From Chitinivibrionia bacterium (lineage in GTDB: Bacteria > Krumholzibacteriota > Krumholzibacteriia > WVZY01): a DNA stretch of 6,440 nucleotides. Below, piece after piece: positions 5,066-6,440 of this stretch. The DNA is taken from positions 1-6,440 of the forward strand of contig JACQXT010000172.1 of the NCBI GenBank assembly GCA_016208665.1, read 5' to 3'. The notes below the pieces were generated by a model, which saw nothing but the letters and a program-made list of their open reading frames with translations, made no database searches and was not told where the DNA came from. A program made the position numbers and the translations under genes. How positions within the stretch are numbered: the first letter of the stretch is position 1; each line of letters opens with the position of its first letter.

Positions 5066-6151
5066 TCACCCGTTATTCGATACGAGAATCCTGAAACTCG
5101 CTGCGTCCTGCCCGAGGATCTTGACGGAGATGGAATTCGCCTCGTCTTTGAATGTGTTCTCCCCCTCGACGGTGAACGGCGCACCCTTGAGCTGAGGAAC
5201 GCCGGGATTCGCGTCGATCAATCGCACCGGCGATTTCCCGTGCCTGCATTCGGCTATTTCATCGTCGCAATAATAGACGAGGAGTCCGTGGGAAGGGAGG
5301 TTCTTGTCGGGACCGAGCGGCTGCCGGTTCTCAATGAGATAGTAGGTTGTGGGTGTGATGGGAACCTTGACCGCGCAAACCTCGGATTTGCCGCCGCTCA
5401 AGGGATCGATTCGCAAGGACTTGCTCTCCCCCTTTTCAATCACCCTCATGTTCTCCGGGGCGATCCAGCCGAGACGCAGCTTCGTCCACGCGCATACACC
5501 GGGCGGCCCTTGTCTCAGATCGACAAAGTGGCAGGACATGGGATCGAAATACCCGACATTGATGAGATAGAATTGATAGTGGTCCCTGAAAGATCCTTTC
5601 GCCGCCTGAAGATCGTGATCGTACAAGCAGGGGAGCGCCCTCTTGTCGTGTTGCACCCCGCCGAGAATATGGCCCATATCGTGAAACACGACTCCGACGT
5701 GTGCGTTTTCGCAGAATATCGCCACTCCGCCGGGTATCTCCTGCCCTTTCGTCTTGGTTTTTATGGGCAGTTGATCCTGCCAGCCCAACATGCCCGGGTA
5801 ACCGCACAATCCCATCATCCCGTAGTCGGTTTGCCTCGCGCCGAGCGAAATGAAGATCATGGAGTACCGCGAAAAGTCCTCGTCCTCATCGGCCAGGTCC
5901 ACGGCGTCCTGGATCAGCGCGTATACATTCTTTTTCGATACGGCCTTCAGGTATTGATCGAGCTTGACGAAGTACTTCTCCCGGAGTTGCTCGCGCGAGA
6001 ACGACGGCCGCACATCGGGAAACTTGACCATGATAACGAGGACGTTCTGCCTGCCGGTCGCTTTCGACGGTGTAGTGCGGACGGCCGGAGGAAAAAACGA
6101 GACACAAAGGACCGTCGCCAGTATGAGCCGCAATGCGGTGTGACTGCGCAT
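5066..6151 (-). CDS. M6-family (immune inhibitor A-like) metalloprotease homologue with altered zinc motif
   Basis: This is a 361-residue protein. Residues 1-26 are a signal peptide (RSHTALRLILATVLCVSFFPPAV), so it is probably exported. The opening NVLVIMVKFPDVRPSF matches the first strand of M6 catalytic domains. The zinc site reads FHDMGHILGG (His157, Asp158, His161), where the family norm is HExxH: the general-base Glu is replaced by Asp (codon GAT, plus-strand 5678-5680). Position 167, where a third ligand is expected, is Gln, with His168 and Asp169 next to it. A Met-turn-like DPMS lies at 203-206. The C-terminal half has M6 hallmarks: WTKLRLGWI at 222-230, YYLIENRQPLG at 270-280 and SHGLLVYYCDDE at 287-298. 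The homology call is strong; activity is doubtful or altered. AAGGA lies 9 nt before the ATG. The 312-residue open frame on the opposite strand lacks any protein features. Confidence 0.88.
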   Translation of the reverse strand: MRSHTALRLILATVLCVSFFPPAVRTTPSKATGRQNVLVIMVKFPDVRPSFSREQLREKYFVKLDQYLKAVSKKNVYALIQDAVDLADEDEDFSRYSMIFISLGARQTDYGMMGLCGYPGMLGWQDQLPIKTKTKGQEIPGGVAIFCENAHVGVVFHDMGHILGGVQHDKRALPCLYDHDLQAAKGSFRDHYQFYLINVGYFDPMSCHFVDLRQGPPGVCAWTKLRLGWIAPENMRVIEKGESKSLRIDPLSGGKSEVCAVKVPITPTTYYLIENRQPLGPDKNLPSHGLLVYYCDDEIAECRHGKSPVRLIDANPGVPQLKGAPFTVEGENTFKDEANSISVKILGQDAASFRILVSNNG

Positions 6152-6187
6152 GACCTCGGATCCTTCCGGTTCGAGTGAAAGCCCTGC

Positions 6188-6205
6188 AAAAAGCCGGATT
6201 CCGGC
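6188..6205 (-). terminator. Intrinsic terminator of the right-edge minus-strand gene
   Basis: On the minus strand GCCGG-AAT-CCGGC is followed directly by TTTTT (plus-strand 6193-6205 stem, 6188-6192 tract), 24 bp past the stop at 6230. It also lies 36 bp upstream of the protease start, so the protease gene probably needs its own promoter or depends on read-through. Flanking CCTGC and GCAGG could form a competing outer stem. Confidence 0.65.
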
Positions 6206-6229
6206 AGGCCCCTGACCCTCAAAACCATT

Positions 6230-6440
6230 CTACCGAAACAGCCCTTGGCCTGAATTCAGCAGCTTGTTGCCGTAGGCTTCGATTGCTTTCATGCGGAAGA
6301 ACTTGATCGATTCCGCGTTCAACACGTCGATCATGGGTTTGTCGTCGGTAAGGAGCAGACCCTCCGCAAGCGGCTTGTCGATCCTCTTGAAGGGGTGTTT
6401 GATGAACTCCTGTATCCACGGCGCGGTCCGGCAACAGACG
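6230..6440 (-). CDS. C-terminal end of an unidentified protein (possibly spermidine synthase-like), cut by window edge
   Basis: Reading the minus strand from 6439 gives 69 residues with no start in the window, ending TAG at 6230-6232. The text begins VCCRTAPWIQEFI, includes PLAEGLLLTDDKPMIDVLNA and ends NSGQGLFR. It reads like real protein, with a regular helix (ESIKFFRMKAIEAYGNKLL). The overlapping open frame at 6219-6434 in another phase is Arg/Gln-rich and unlikely. The LLLTDDKP segment resembles the LTDD-x-x-P near the C-terminus of membrane-fused spermidine synthase-like proteins, but this is a weak match by memory over a short piece. The terminator downstream supports a gene ending here. 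Confidence 0.6.
   Translation of the reverse strand, partial: VCCRTAPWIQEFIKHPFKRIDKPLAEGLLLTDDKPMIDVLNAESIKFFRMKAIEAYGNKLLNSGQGLFR

Noticed and set aside
5240..6178. 312-residue open frame on the plus strand opposite the protease gene
   Set aside because: It has no signal peptide, ribosome binding site or recognisable domain, and it is fully antisense to a clear M6 homologue. Such frames are common in GC-rich genes.
6219..6434. 71-residue minus-strand frame at the right edge
   Set aside because: Another phase of the same strand gives a better protein text with a terminator following its stop, so this frame is its shadow.

Overview
The window looks like chromosomal DNA from a GC-rich Gram-negative bacterium. 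It encodes two probable lipoproteins, a probable outer-membrane beta-barrel and several signal-peptide proteins. The style recalls Desulfobacterota or Myxococcota, but no marker gene fixes the taxon. No tRNA, rRNA, CRISPR array, insertion sequence or phage gene was seen.

Positions 1-3023 (+) hold a tight four-gene operon, open at the left edge. It encodes: (i) the C-terminal part of a radical SAM enzyme with a SPASM auxiliary-cluster domain; (ii) a single-pass membrane protein whose tail, predicted cytoplasmic, ends in a Gly-rich stretch and an alternating Cys-Ala repeat (SCACACVSCACACACA); (iii) a TPM-domain lipoprotein; (iv) a LemA-like membrane protein. Genes i/ii and ii/iii overlap by 4 bp (ATGA), and gene iv follows after 22 bp with a good ribosome binding site. 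LemA and TPM proteins are commonly neighbours. The unusual part is the coupling of a SPASM-type peptide-modifying enzyme to a Cys-Ala-tailed membrane protein. I propose that the tail is the enzyme's substrate, so that the operon builds a post-translationally modified envelope complex. This is inference from order, coupling and topology.

A hairpin at 3059-3091 separates this operon from a convergent gene on the minus strand (3118-3849), an uncharacterised lipoprotein with two calcium-loop-like motifs. The 358-bp divergent spacer 3850-4207 holds small dyads, a reasonable sigma70-like promoter (4092-4120) and, just after its expected start point, a strong terminator-like hairpin with a T-tract (4132-4174). 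This lies ahead of a plus-strand gene for a secreted, beta-rich, probable outer-membrane protein (4208-5047).

Convergent to that gene, with only 18 bp between stops, is a minus-strand M6-family (immune inhibitor A-like) metalloprotease homologue (5066-6151). Its zinc motif reads HDMGH instead of HExxH. Upstream of it lie an intrinsic terminator (6188-6205, minus) and the C-terminal end of another minus-strand gene (6230-6440) that runs off the right edge and is only tentatively identified.
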